Positions 11,366-21,749 of a stretch of DNA of 64,000 bases are shown piece after piece. This stretch comes from Nemertoderma westbladi. Taxonomy: Eukaryota; Xenacoelomorpha; Nemertodermatida; Nemertodermatidae. The notes under the pieces were generated by a model that searched no databases, had not been told where the DNA came from, and saw only the letters and a program-made list of their open reading frames with translations. How positions within the stretch are numbered: the stretch's first letter is position 1; each line of letters starts with the position of its first letter. The position numbers were made by a program, and so were the translations under genes. The DNA lies in NCBI GenBank assembly GCA_032718475.1, contig JAUCBJ010007687.1:1-64000 (forward strand), given 5' to 3'.

Positions 11366-11976
11366 GTGTCTATTACATCAGAACTTGTAGGCTAGAGGGT
11401 TGCTGTGTTTTCACCTGAATTGGGATTGTACCGTTCAGGCGGTAGGGCAGTTTACGCTAGGCGCAAATAAATTGAGGCTATCAGGGATATAATAACATCT
11501 ACCGTGTCCCCGCCAACGCCCTAATAGGAAGTTACCCGGACTACCTGGGTGACTAAAATTCTAGATAGGAGCCAGGATAGCTATTAGTACCCGTACGCCT
11601 ACAGTAGTAAACTAACACATCTCTTCTTAGTATCAGGGACCTGGTACCTAAAATTGCCGAATTCTGGGCGTAGTATTAACCTTATGCCTGAATTTGAGTC
11701 CTGGAAATACGCAAGAGGGGAAGGAACCTTATTATTCGTGAGTATTGGACCTACAAGTTATAAAATTAGAATATTCGTAAAATGCACACCGTACCCAGTA
11801 ATTATATATGTGAAGGAGCAAAACTGTTTTTGACCGATCAGAATTAACACACGCGCGTTAGAAATTATTTACACCTCGAAATATATAAAATTAACTTAGT
11901 CCGTACTGTGCTTTGCCCGCTAGTTAGACATCTCCAAATCTGCTCTATACCTAGCTAGCGTCCCTTTGCCCAACCA

Positions 11977-11984
11977 TATAAATC
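11977..11984 (+). promoter_or_regulatory. Second TATA-like site near the 3' end of the BEL1 LTR
   Basis: TATAAATC is followed about 30 bases later by a GTCCGTCAGTGAGTC segment that could hold an initiator. It would be an alternative start about 1.1 kb upstream of the gag ORF. It is present in both LTRs. Whether this or the TATA at 10498 is used cannot be told from sequence. Confidence 0.35.
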
Positions 11985-12267
11985 ACACCGCGGCAAAGTA
12001 TACGAGCCCCTTAGTCCGTCAGTGAGTCAGCCTGATTTTAGGATTCGCTGCGCGGGATTTGTTTTATCGAAGTTTGTCTGCTCGTAGACTGTTTTCTGCC
12101 TCACCGGTTAAAAGAGATCGATACTGCAATATATTCGCTTACTTGGGGTTTACTGTTTTGGTGAGAAGGTCGGATTTATGATTTGATTTACAAACTTTAC
12201 AGTAGGATATTGCAGGTATTGTTACCGTCTCTTCCGATAGTAGGAATAGGCGTATCTCTCCAATTTA

Positions 12268-13110
12268 GTAGGAATATGATTATTTAACATATTTCCTAAT
12301 TTAGTAGGAATATGTTTTACTGAACTACGGTTCGGTAGGACAAAAGTTTTTTGAAAAATTTGTATTTTGAGGTAAAAATTTGTATTTGATTAGCTAAGTG
12401 CTAATTTTTGAAATAAAATTTGATTTGAACCGCGTGTAAAATTTTTTGGAATTGAATACCGGTGTTTAAAAGGGTTTAAATACCATATTGTACCGGTACA
12501 AAAATTTTCGTAAAGTAAAACCTAACTCTTTTGTTTTTTCAGGATTCAGAACTCATTTCTAGGCTGTAACGGGAGCAAGACCGTGTTTAGCAAGTTTGGG
12601 AGATAGATAACTCAACAACTTTGGTTGGGAAAATCGCGTTTCGTCCGCAACGTTAAAAACGGAAAGGTTCACGTTCGGTTTGTATCTGGGAATCTGTTTT
12701 TCTGGAGAATTATTGGAGTGGGTGAGTTCGAAAAGTTGCATAAATAAGTTAGGCATTACCGTATTAGTTAAAATTATTGTGGGTTCCACTGTCTCAAGTA
12801 TTTATGCATTCCGTATGATTTTTTTGTTCATTGCTGAATTAGTCCGTATTATTGTATTTAATTTACCTTTTGATAACGCATATCGTTATCCGATTTATTT
12901 GTTATAAAATTGGCCGCTAGGCTAATTTTATTATATACTTATTCCGTGACATTTATTTGCTGTAAAATTGGCCGTTTAGGCTAATTTTATCCATCTGCTA
13001 TAAAATCGGCCGGTAGGCTAATTTTATAAGACTGTAATTAGTACCGTTTTATACAAATACGGTAAACTCGATACTTTGACACTCACTTCACTTGACTTAC
13101 AACTACCGAA
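12268..13110 (+). other. BEL1 5' leader
   Basis: Non-coding stretch between 5' LTR and the first gag ATG. It starts with two copies of a short AATTTAGTAGGAATATG repeat (12263 and 12296), is AT-rich, and ends with three hairpin repeats (separate entry). Small open frames (12680-12907 and antisense 12559-12789) lack any recognisable motif. No canonical primer-binding site was found. Confidence 0.6.
12903..13028 (+). repeat. Three hairpin-forming repeats in the BEL1 leader
   Basis: Three copies of a 28-30-base imperfect palindrome (12903-12932, 12962-12990, 12999-13028). Each has a left arm like TATAAAATTGGCC and a right arm like GGCTAATTTTAT around a 4-6-base loop. The copies differ mostly in the loop, with paired arms retained, as expected of RNA structure. 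They end about 80 bases before the gag ATG, a position where packaging or translation signals lie in other retroelements; the role is inferred. Confidence 0.75.
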
Positions 13111-13512
13111 ATGAGTGACAAACAAGACTATACGAAGAATACACAAACCGACTATGACTCATGTGACGCGGATAAGTCAGCAGCGGGAGAACAACAGGGG
13201 AAGACTCGCGAGCCTACCGAACCTACACCGTGTGCGTCACCAGTACATCCAACGGGAGTACCGGATGCCGTAGTACGAGGCGACGGCAGGACCGAGGACT
13301 TTCTAACTGTTCCGCAACCTAGATATAGGGAAACGGAATTGGTAAGTTCAGCAGGAAGCACAGAAAGTGTGGTTAGAAGCGTCGGAGGTTACATGGCGCA
13401 TATAACCAGGAGTATTGGAGAAGGCCAACGCATATTAGACGGGTTGACCGCTCCGATGTCTCGATTCGAGTTCTACACCCTCCAGGTTAGAGTAAAGTAT
13501 ATAAGTCCGTAG
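13111..13512 (+). CDS. gag: BEL1 gag N-terminal ORF, out of frame with gag-pol
   Basis: A 133-residue ORF, acidic and polar at the start (many D, T, E, P), ending in a segment that resembles the start of a coiled coil. It stops 45 bases before the ATG of the long gag-pol ORF and is in a different frame. The gag-pol frame is open upstream of its ATG to just after a TAG at 13486-13488, so the two frames overlap for about 20 bases. The simplest reading is one gag protein separated by a one-base frameshift, either a mutation, a sequence error or a programmed shift. I see no classical heptamer slippery site. A very short intron (CAG/GTTAGAG near 13484) is a weaker alternative. It carries the first of six copies of the GGAAGACT-GAGCC motif. 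Confidence 0.7.
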   Translation: MSDKQDYTKNTQTDYDSCDADKSAAGEQQGKTREPTEPTPCASPVHPTGVPDAVVRGDGRTEDFLTVPQPRYRETELVSSAGSTESVVRSVGGYMAHITRSIGEGQRILDGLTAPMSRFEFYTLQVRVKYISP

Positions 13513-13556
13513 ATAATTTAGTTGGCTTACAAGATCTAGCTAGACAGAGACAGGAC

Positions 13557-16500
13557 ATGGATACTCAACTTAGAATCCTAGAGAAACTAATGATCACTAG
13601 AGAGAAACTGATTCAGTTTAAGTCGACGATTAGACAGATACAACAGGAACAAGCGGACCAGTTGTTAGGTGAGTCAGTTTCGGACGAATTATTACAACCC
13701 GAGGAAGAACAGGAACTGTACCGACTGGATGGACAATTGAAACACCTGACGGATCACTTGCGCATGTGCGGCGAAGACGTCGGGGATTGGGAAACCGTGC
13801 CGGAGGCTACGAGGGAAACTTCACTCGCACAAATCGAATCGGCACCGGGAATACTAAATCAATCGCTGGTGAGTATTCGTAGCGAAATCTGCGAGGGAAG
13901 TATAGTCACGTCAGAAGTTGCTCGACAACAGCAAGAATTCTGCCGACAACGACGAGAAATGGAGGAACAAGCTCAACTTCTAGTGATGCAGGCAGCAGTA
14001 GAGGAAGAGAAGCTACGCGTTGCGAATATAGCGAGAATCTCTCATCTACAGGAACAAGCTGAATTAGAAGCAGCTGAAGTAGAAAGGTTAGAGGTAGACA
14101 TTGCCCGACAAGCGGCAGCGGCAGCGGCAGAGTCAGAGCGACAAGCGGCAGCGGCAGCGGCAGAGTCAGAGCGACAAGCGGCAGCGGCAGCGGCAGAGTC
14201 AGAGCGACAAGCGGCAGCGGCAGCGGCGGAATTAGAACGAGACAGGTTAGTTTCGGAAGCACGGGCCGAAATGAAAACACGGCAAATAAAAGCTCAATCC
14301 GCCATACGACAAGCAGAATTTGAGGCGCAACAACGACAAACGGAACAACGAGAGAAGACAGCTAAACTTCATTTCGAACTTGAGAAGAAGGCGAGAGAAT
14401 TAGCGAACGCTGAGGAAGATCTGGATCAAAAGGCCCGCGATCGATCGATGAGATCTCGTGACGGACATGATTTGGACCAGTTAGAGGTAAGACATCGCCA
14501 AATTCAGGAACGGAAGAAGGAAGGAAGCGTAGGAGCACCCGGACGGGAACGGCAATTAGTAAAAGACGTGTGTCAACGATTCCCACAGGTAACTCATATG
14601 TTTGCACCGGTTACGACTAAGGAACCTGTTTCGATTGCGGGTAGTAGTGATATTTCTCCTATCCATGGTGCGACGGAACACAGGTTTGTTATTCCGAACG
14701 AGTTTATACCGCCAAGAGCAACGTCGTCGCCTATTCCGAGAGTCAAGGTAAGTAACCCACCGATTACAGATCGTAGTAGTTTATTGACCGGACCTGCGCT
14801 ACTGACGACTAAACAGGTGAGTCCACCTTTGACGCCAAAACCCGTTACGCACTACGATTACCCAATGACGTTTCGACCAACAAGGCCTTTGGATTCAAAT
14901 GCTGTCATTCGCCCACCGTTCAACCAATTTACATCGCAATCTACGACTTCGAGGAAGACTTGTGAGCCTACCGAACAACGGAGAACAGTGGATACGCGAC
15001 CGGTTCAGTTTACATCGCAATCTACGACTTCGAGGAAGACTTGTGAGCCTACCGAACAACGGAGATCAGTGGACGATGTTCCGAAACGAGCCGTTAGAAT
15101 TCGTACGACGCAACGGACGCGAGCACGTCGACCACCATATCCAGATGATAGTACTACTTCGAGCGAATCGGATTACCCGAAACGCGAGGTATTTAGAACA
15201 GGGGCGGCCGATGAATATAAACGCGAGCGTTCAGACAACTCCTTTGCAGACAATCCTCCACAGAATACACCAACACAGAAGGCGTTACAACCAACGGACG
15301 CAATTAGTACACAACAGTTCGCCGACATTCTGCGACCAGTTGTCAATAAGTTGGCTCAGATCGAGGAGCGTCTGGAGGAAGTTCAAACCGACAGTTCGAG
15401 AAATTCCGAATTCGAACACAATAGACACCCGAAGGGACCACAAAGACCGGTACCTTCAAACCCCACATCGTATCAGGGAAAAGCGCCCAGAAGGGAGAAC
15501 ATCAACCAGGTTACCAACCAAGGACGCGAAACTCTGAACGTTGCCGAGGAGATAGCGAAATTCGCAGCCAGACAGGGATTGCCGGTACAACAACCACCGA
15601 AGTTCTCCGGTAGCTCAAAACACTGGCATACCTTCGTAGACTATATTGAATCCCAGATCGCCGTGTGCGCCTTTACGTCACGAGAGAAGTTCAATTACTT
15701 GCTCCAAACGTTGTCAGGAGAACCTAAACGTTTGGCGGAGACTTTCGTTGGTGTACCGGACGCTTTCGAACTAGCGTACGATCGTTTGACTTCGATATAC
15801 GGAGGTACAGTGAGTATGGCCAGGTCAGTAATAGAAGAACTCTGTAAGGGAGGGGCTATCACTAAACCCGTCGACTTACTAAAACTGGCTGACGAGATTA
15901 AGAACGCTATCACTACCTTAAGATCAATTGGACAACTTGATTACGGGAATACACCTACAGTCCTATTAAAGATAATAGGACGACTCCACCATCGACTTCG
16001 TCGGGAGTGGAGGAAGGTCGAATATCAGCGAGAGGAGCGAGGAGGATTCCTGAAATTAGAAGATGTGTACCTTTTAATATCCAGGGAGGCGGTAGTAGAA
16101 ACTCGATCTAACTATACCGACCAGCACATCGTGGCAGAAGGGATCACACTGCCATCCTCCAACCGACAAAAACCCCAGACAACATCCACAAAGACGGCCA
16201 CTTACGCCACACCGACGGAATCAAGACAATTCTCAGACGGTAATAGAGTATCTGCGCCCATTGGAACGAAACAGACGAGACAGCAACTCAGCGCCGACTT
16301 CAACGGATGCCAATACTGCGAACATTTGGGTAAGCGGTATATTGGTCACAAGTTACGAGGTTGTCGACAATTTCGCGAGTTGAACTCAGAAGAACGACGG
16401 CTGCAGATACGGCCACTGGACTCTTGTTGGCGGTGTACGCGACACGGACACGTCCGTAAGGATTGCCCAAATACCGACACTTGTCCATCCTGTGGACGCA

Positions 16501-19500
16501 ACCACGACGGTCTGCTCCACACAGACAGCCACACGCCGACGAAACGCTTCGCCAGGGAACACCCGGAAGCAGCAGCGAGATGTGATGCGGCTTACCGAAA
16601 ACGGGAATCGAAAACGACTCCGACTTTCGTGACCCATATAGAGGATTGCTTTTCAGAACAATCCGGATCATCGGACGAAGAATCAGAAGACGACGAATAT
16701 TCAAATGGAGACGAACAACCGTCAATCGCGCTCCTGACCACTGACCAACTGAAGGGATTCAGTGTAATCCCGATTAAAGTTACTGGCACAAAAGGGAGTA
16801 AGAGGATTTACGCGATTCTAGACTCAGCCTCATCTCACAGTTACGTAGATGAAAAGATAGCTGACGTCGTAACAGATCTTAGACAAGGTAAGCACGTCAG
16901 TTATACAGTAAGTAGTATGCACGGCCAGCGTGCAATACCAGTGACACGAGTTAAGTTGGACTTAGACTCTCTTCTTCCAAAATCGCAGCACAGCGAGAGG
17001 GAGAGGTCTTTGTTGCCCTTTAGAGATTTAACCTTTGCGGCCACGAAGGACTTTAGTAACCTACTAGGTCCAGTGCCGGAACAATCTCTGGAGGACCGTA
17101 AGTATTTCAGACACCTTGGTGTACCCGAATGTCCCGTCAATTATAGATCGGTAGCAATGCTGATCGGGACGGACCAATTCAACCTACATCAGGTGTGGGA
17201 AACCAGACCATCGGCAGTTGTAGCAGGAAACGCATACGCCTGCAGAACGCCGATAGGGTGGTATACTCGAGCGCCTGTGCGCACACTGGACGTAAGTGAC
17301 GAGGAAGACGACGTACAGAGTACATGTAGTTTATTGACTACAAACTCAATTCATTCCTTTTCACACGACGTGAACCATACTACGCTACAGTCGACAAAAC
17401 ATCACAGACGTGTAACTAGTATGATAAGTCACAAGGAGCAGCTAACCCACAAGGTGAGTTTAGAAATTGGGGGGAAGATGAGTCAGCTAGAGATTCCATC
17501 GACGACAGATGATAGGCTTGCGAGTCTACCTACCCCAATAACTTCAACAGTGCCCATCGATATCGACGATGACGCGTTGAAAATTCATCAGTTGGAACAA
17601 GCCGCCTTGGACAAAGAATTAACGGAGAAGACTATCAGGTGGTTAGAACAAGATACAGCTGAACCTGGTAGCTACGACCCTTGTATGTCGGAACAGGAGA
17701 AACAATCTCTAAAGATCATGGAGGATACTATCCGACAGACGGAGGACGGACATTACGAGGTGGGGATGTTATGGCGTAGCCAAAGTCCTAAACTTATAAA
17801 TAACTACCCACTGGCTTTAAGACGTCTACACTCAATCCGACAACGTCTATTAAAGGACGAGAAAGCCCATCTGCAGTATAACACTCAGATGGAGACGTAT
17901 TTGACGAAGGGATACGCTATCCGAATGACTAACCCGGAGCGAGTGACAGACCAGACGTACTACTTGCCACATCACTATGTGAGACATCCCGACAAACCAG
18001 ATAAAGTACGCGTAGTCAATGACTGTGCGGCTCTGTTTGAGGGAATGTCCCTCAATAGTGAATTGATGGATGGACCGAACATGAATAACTATCTTATGGG
18101 GGTGATTATGCGCTTCCGTCAGCGTCAAGTAGCCTTTACTTGCGACGTAGAAGCGATGTTTCACCAAGTGAAAGCGTTAGAGCGAGACAGAGACAGTTTG
18201 CGGTTTCTCTGGTATCCGGAAGGGGACTTAAGTCTACCACCAGCGACTTACCAAATGCAAGTTCGCGTTTTCGGTGCCAGAGACAGCCCGAATTGTACGA
18301 TGTACGCCTTGAAGCAAGCCGCTAGAGATCAGAAACATCTGTATGACCCAGAGATAGTTAGAATTGTAGAACGTGACTTTTACGTTGATGACGGTTTACA
18401 AAGTTGTGACACAGTAGAACGTGCTACAACAGTAGCACATCAATTACGGGACTGCTTGGCGGGCGGAGGTTTTAACCTCACCAAATTCGCCTCAAACAGT
18501 GCCGAATTAGTTGACTCATTCGGAACTACTGAGCGTGGAGGTGGTGATATAGACCTAGAGTTCGAACCACTACCGACGACTAAGGTGTTGGGGCTCTTTT
18601 GGGACCCAAACACAGACAACTTTCGAGTGAAGGTGAGACTGGACAGTCAAGGAGACACACTGACCAAGAGATCATGCTTGTCAAAGTTGAGCCGATTGTT
18701 CGATCCGTTAGGATTCATCAGTCCAGTAATACTGCAAGCTCGCATTTATATGCGCAGTATATGGAAGGATGGACTAACGTGGGACGAGCCGATCTCATCA
18801 GATCAAGTGGACTTATGGAAGACCTGGGAGGCGGAATTGTCTTCGTTAGAGGATTATTCCATACCCAGGGTTTACTTTCCATTACAGAGTACATTTCCTG
18901 ACAACTTGGAACTACACTGTTTTTCTGACGCCAGTGACAACGGTTTTGGTGTGGCAGCGTATTTGCGCAGACAAGTAGAATCAGACGAGTTCGATGTTTC
19001 GCTCATTACTTCCAAGGCTAAGACCATGCCTACTAAGTATATGACGACACCACGAGCCGAGCTACAAGCCGCGACCCTGTCAACCACCATCGTGAACCTC
19101 ATACAGACAGAACTACAGTCGAGTTTACAGATATTTTATTGGACTGACGCGACGTTAGTTTTATTTTACATAAACAACGACACACTCGAATTCAAGACAT
19201 TCGTAGCTAACCGTCGCGCGGAAATTCTAGACCGTTCGATAAAAGAGGATTGGCGACATTGTCCCGGACCACAAAACCCAGCTGATATTGCGTCGCGAGG
19301 AATGATGCCTGAGGAATTCTGTAAACCGGAGAACAAAGAGTTTTGGCAACACGGACCCCAGTTCTTGCAGAAATCGACACAAGATTGGCCTCCGTTATAC
19401 GACAACAAGTCCAACACCATTCCAAAGGACGCCGAAATCAAGAAACCAAAAAAGGGGAAGACAAAGAAAAAGACAACGGCGACAAAACTCAAGAAAAAAC

Positions 19501-21749
19501 CGAAGGCGAAATGGAAAGATATAACTTCAAAGGTCAAGAGAGGAAGACTTGCGAGCCTTTCTACACCAGACATATCGCCAGACGGTCAACCAGACACGTT
19601 ACTAGACAGTCAACCAGACATTTTGCCAGACATATCACAAAATGTTCCACCAGACGTTAGTAACGCACTGACAAACAGTAAAGCCGCAGTTTCCCTATTG
19701 GAGCGGCCTTCTATTGACAAACAACCAGATACGTTACCAGACGTATCGCCAGACACACTACTAGACAGTCGACTAGACACTAGTAATGTATTGACTAACA
19801 ATAAAGCCGCAGTTTCCCTATTGGAGCGGCCTTGTATTGACAAACTACCAATTTTGACACACTTGAGCAACCATAAGCACGGTGAAACCTCATGTATTAC
19901 AGATGTGGGTAGTACCTACGCTAATGTAAATACAGGTGTTACTTTGCGCTCAAGAGACATACCGAACTTGCAACCTATGTCGAAACCTGGGATTAATGTC
20001 GGCAGGAAAATAAGTTTACCGAAACCTGCTGACCCCATAGAGTTCAAACCACCATTAGCGATCGACTTACAAAGTACCGACAATCAAGGTAAGAAGACAA
20101 AGAAGGACAAATTACTTGTAGACCCGGACGGATCAACAGTCAACAAGGGAATACTTACCGGCGGACCCGTGGGCCCTTCTAGTAATTCAAAACCTTCCAA
20201 GTTCTCCATTGACTTACCTGATGACGTCACAAATACTTACGTCGACCGTATTGTAAACTTAACAGATTCTTGGTCAAACGCTTGCCGAAAATTAGCGTGG
20301 ATTGTACGTTTTGTACAATACGTTAAAGGCAAACGTGACTTTACACGTCGACTTACATTGGCTGAGATTGAAAGGTGTGAGATTAAATTAATTCGCCATT
20401 ACCAACTGCGATATTTCGCGCGCGAATTCACATCTATACATCAAGGTCAACCAATCAAGTCGTCACCGATACTGAGTTGGAGTCCGATAATTTATAATGG
20501 CTTAATTTGTCATAAATCTCGGCTTCAAAACATTGACTTTAACACAAACTTTAGGTACCCAATAATAATACCGCAACATCACGAACTACAACGTGCAATG
20601 ATACTGGACGCACATTTACATCTGAAACACGCTGGAAGACACCACTGTCTTTCCTACTTACGTACTAGATTTGTATTAATTAGACCCAGTAAAGCATTAA
20701 GTTCAGTGACACGTACGTGTATTATTTGTAAAAAGGTACATTCTAGAATAGGTACCCAAGAAATGAGTGAACTACCACAAGCACGACTTCAAGCATTCAG
20801 ACCACCTTTTACAGAGACTGGAATTGATTGCTTTGGTCCCATACATACTAAACGTGGACGTATACTAGTAAAACGCTGGGGACTGATTTTCACATGTATG
20901 TCCAGTAGGGCAGTTCACATTGAACGTGTGATGGATCTTTCCACCAACGCGTTTATACTAGCACTGCGGCGATTTATCGCTAGACGCGGACTAGTGAAAT
21001 GCTTGTACTCAGACCAAGGGACAAACTTCGTTGGTGCTCGGAATGAGATCGCTAGAGCCTTTAAGAAATTAGATCACGATCAAATCTCGAACGAACTACA
21101 ACCTCACAAGATTGTTTGGAAGTTTAATCCTCCAGATAGTCCTTGGAGAGGCGGAGTCTGGGAGAGATTGATTAGATCTATAAAGACAGCCATGGCAAAA
21201 GTCATTCCAGTAAACCACATATTAACAGACGACCAACTGACAACATTGTTTGTTGAAATCGAGGCAATACTAAATACTAGACCAATAGTATTAGTACCCG
21301 ATGACAAACAATCTCAGTTCGCTTTAACACCAGCACACCTGCTTATGCAGGCACCGACCACATTGACGCCGATTTCCATTCCAATGGAAAGCGATAGTTA
21401 CGGTAGAAAAGCGTGGAAAATCACGCAACTACTGGCTAACAAATTCTGGGAAATATGGCAAAACCATTATTTGCCCTCTATTTCTGCCAGAACAACATGG
21501 TACAATAACACCCGTGCATTAAAGCCGGGAGATCACGTGCTGTTGGCAGAAGTGAATCTGAAAAGACGCTTCTGGATAACAGGTGTCATTTTAGCCACAC
21601 ATCCATCTATGGATGGAGTGACAAGAACTGTGACGGTACGGACAATTGACGGTCGTACAGTAGACAGACCGACTCAACGTCTCGTACTCCTTGAAGAGAC
21701 TCGTAACGAGTCTGGAGATTACAAATCTCCACCTAATACTAGTAAATAA
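13557..21749 (+). CDS. gag-pol: BEL1 Gag-Pol polyprotein
   Basis: An uninterrupted 2730-residue ORF. Order: coiled-coil gag region with four 11-residue Ala-rich repeats (about 184-228); an 80-bp-scale duplication (about 457-505); a DUF1759-like gag domain (about 680-765); Cys/His knuckles around 905-985, including C957-x2-C-x4-H-x4-C; an aspartic protease with D1089 in ILDSA (more often DSG); reverse transcriptase with D1530 and the YVDD box at 1609-1612; RNase H with D1791; a Lys-rich then Pro/Asp-rich insert (about 1960-2210) containing a duplicated AAVSLLERP block; and integrase with a His/Cys zinc site (from H2353) and the triad D2424, D2486, E2536. All catalytic residues I checked are present, so this could be an autonomous element if the gag N terminus is supplied. 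The long insert between RNase H and integrase is unusual. The Met at 13557 is only the first in this frame; the natural gag probably begins at 13111. Confidence 0.95.
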   Translation: MDTQLRILEKLMITREKLIQFKSTIRQIQQEQADQLLGESVSDELLQPEEEQELYRLDGQLKHLTDHLRMCGEDVGDWETVPEATRETSLAQIESAPGILNQSLVSIRSEICEGSIVTSEVARQQQEFCRQRREMEEQAQLLVMQAAVEEEKLRVANIARISHLQEQAELEAAEVERLEVDIARQAAAAAAESERQAAAAAAESERQAAAAAAESERQAAAAAAELERDRLVSEARAEMKTRQIKAQSAIRQAEFEAQQRQTEQREKTAKLHFELEKKARELANAEEDLDQKARDRSMRSRDGHDLDQLEVRHRQIQERKKEGSVGAPGRERQLVKDVCQRFPQVTHMFAPVTTKEPVSIAGSSDISPIHGATEHRFVIPNEFIPPRATSSPIPRVKVSNPPITDRSSLLTGPALLTTKQVSPPLTPKPVTHYDYPMTFRPTRPLDSNAVIRPPFNQFTSQSTTSRKTCEPTEQRRTVDTRPVQFTSQSTTSRKTCEPTEQRRSVDDVPKRAVRIRTTQRTRARRPPYPDDSTTSSESDYPKREVFRTGAADEYKRERSDNSFADNPPQNTPTQKALQPTDAISTQQFADILRPVVNKLAQIEERLEEVQTDSSRNSEFEHNRHPKGPQRPVPSNPTSYQGKAPRRENINQVTNQGRETLNVAEEIAKFAARQGLPVQQPPKFSGSSKHWHTFVDYIESQIAVCAFTSREKFNYLLQTLSGEPKRLAETFVGVPDAFELAYDRLTSIYGGTVSMARSVIEELCKGGAITKPVDLLKLADEIKNAITTLRSIGQLDYGNTPTVLLKIIGRLHHRLRREWRKVEYQREERGGFLKLEDVYLLISREAVVETRSNYTDQHIVAEGITLPSSNRQKPQTTSTKTATYATPTESRQFSDGNRVSAPIGTKQTRQQLSADFNGCQYCEHLGKRYIGHKLRGCRQFRELNSEERRLQIRPLDSCWRCTRHGHVRKDCPNTDTCPSCGRNHDGLLHTDSHTPTKRFAREHPEAAARCDAAYRKRESKTTPTFVTHIEDCFSEQSGSSDEESEDDEYSNGDEQPSIALLTTDQLKGFSVIPIKVTGTKGSKRIYAILDSASSHSYVDEKIADVVTDLRQGKHVSYTVSSMHGQRAIPVTRVKLDLDSLLPKSQHSERERSLLPFRDLTFAATKDFSNLLGPVPEQSLEDRKYFRHLGVPECPVNYRSVAMLIGTDQFNLHQVWETRPSAVVAGNAYACRTPIGWYTRAPVRTLDVSDEEDDVQSTCSLLTTNSIHSFSHDVNHTTLQSTKHHRRVTSMISHKEQLTHKVSLEIGGKMSQLEIPSTTDDRLASLPTPITSTVPIDIDDDALKIHQLEQAALDKELTEKTIRWLEQDTAEPGSYDPCMSEQEKQSLKIMEDTIRQTEDGHYEVGMLWRSQSPKLINNYPLALRRLHSIRQRLLKDEKAHLQYNTQMETYLTKGYAIRMTNPERVTDQTYYLPHHYVRHPDKPDKVRVVNDCAALFEGMSLNSELMDGPNMNNYLMGVIMRFRQRQVAFTCDVEAMFHQVKALERDRDSLRFLWYPEGDLSLPPATYQMQVRVFGARDSPNCTMYALKQAARDQKHLYDPEIVRIVERDFYVDDGLQSCDTVERATTVAHQLRDCLAGGGFNLTKFASNSAELVDSFGTTERGGGDIDLEFEPLPTTKVLGLFWDPNTDNFRVKVRLDSQGDTLTKRSCLSKLSRLFDPLGFISPVILQARIYMRSIWKDGLTWDEPISSDQVDLWKTWEAELSSLEDYSIPRVYFPLQSTFPDNLELHCFSDASDNGFGVAAYLRRQVESDEFDVSLITSKAKTMPTKYMTTPRAELQAATLSTTIVNLIQTELQSSLQIFYWTDATLVLFYINNDTLEFKTFVANRRAEILDRSIKEDWRHCPGPQNPADIASRGMMPEEFCKPENKEFWQHGPQFLQKSTQDWPPLYDNKSNTIPKDAEIKKPKKGKTKKKTTATKLKKKPKAKWKDITSKVKRGRLASLSTPDISPDGQPDTLLDSQPDILPDISQNVPPDVSNALTNSKAAVSLLERPSIDKQPDTLPDVSPDTLLDSRLDTSNVLTNNKAAVSLLERPCIDKLPILTHLSNHKHGETSCITDVGSTYANVNTGVTLRSRDIPNLQPMSKPGINVGRKISLPKPADPIEFKPPLAIDLQSTDNQGKKTKKDKLLVDPDGSTVNKGILTGGPVGPSSNSKPSKFSIDLPDDVTNTYVDRIVNLTDSWSNACRKLAWIVRFVQYVKGKRDFTRRLTLAEIERCEIKLIRHYQLRYFAREFTSIHQGQPIKSSPILSWSPIIYNGLICHKSRLQNIDFNTNFRYPIIIPQHHELQRAMILDAHLHLKHAGRHHCLSYLRTRFVLIRPSKALSSVTRTCIICKKVHSRIGTQEMSELPQARLQAFRPPFTETGIDCFGPIHTKRGRILVKRWGLIFTCMSSRAVHIERVMDLSTNAFILALRRFIARRGLVKCLYSDQGTNFVGARNEIARAFKKLDHDQISNELQPHKIVWKFNPPDSPWRGGVWERLIRSIKTAMAKVIPVNHILTDDQLTTLFVEIEAILNTRPIVLVPDDKQSQFALTPAHLLMQAPTTLTPISIPMESDSYGRKAWKITQLLANKFWEIWQNHYLPSISARTTWYNNTRALKPGDHVLLAEVNLKRRFWITGVILATHPSMDGVTRTVTVRTIDGRTVDRPTQRLVLLEETRNESGDYKSPPNTSK

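Larger units (their letters stand above)
10088..12267 (+). repeat. BEL1 5' LTR (interrupted by a LINE fragment)
   Basis: Direct copy of 24706-27594. The first kilobase is collinear base for base, giving the same offset at every landmark tested. It contains a tRNA-like segment, a TATA box followed by AATAAA 126 bp later, and a second TATA-like site near the 3' end. The LTR is long for BEL/Pao. The LINE fragment at 11107-11365 is absent from the other LTR, so it arrived after integration or is a private insertion of this copy. Confidence 0.9.

Noticed and set aside
13906-14280. Leu/Pro repeat protein on the minus strand
   Set aside because: It is the antisense reading of the Ala-rich gag repeats.
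14899-15537. 212-codon frame overlapping gag
   Set aside because: It overlaps the gag-pol ORF in another phase, has no domain, and its repeat mirrors the duplicated gag DNA.
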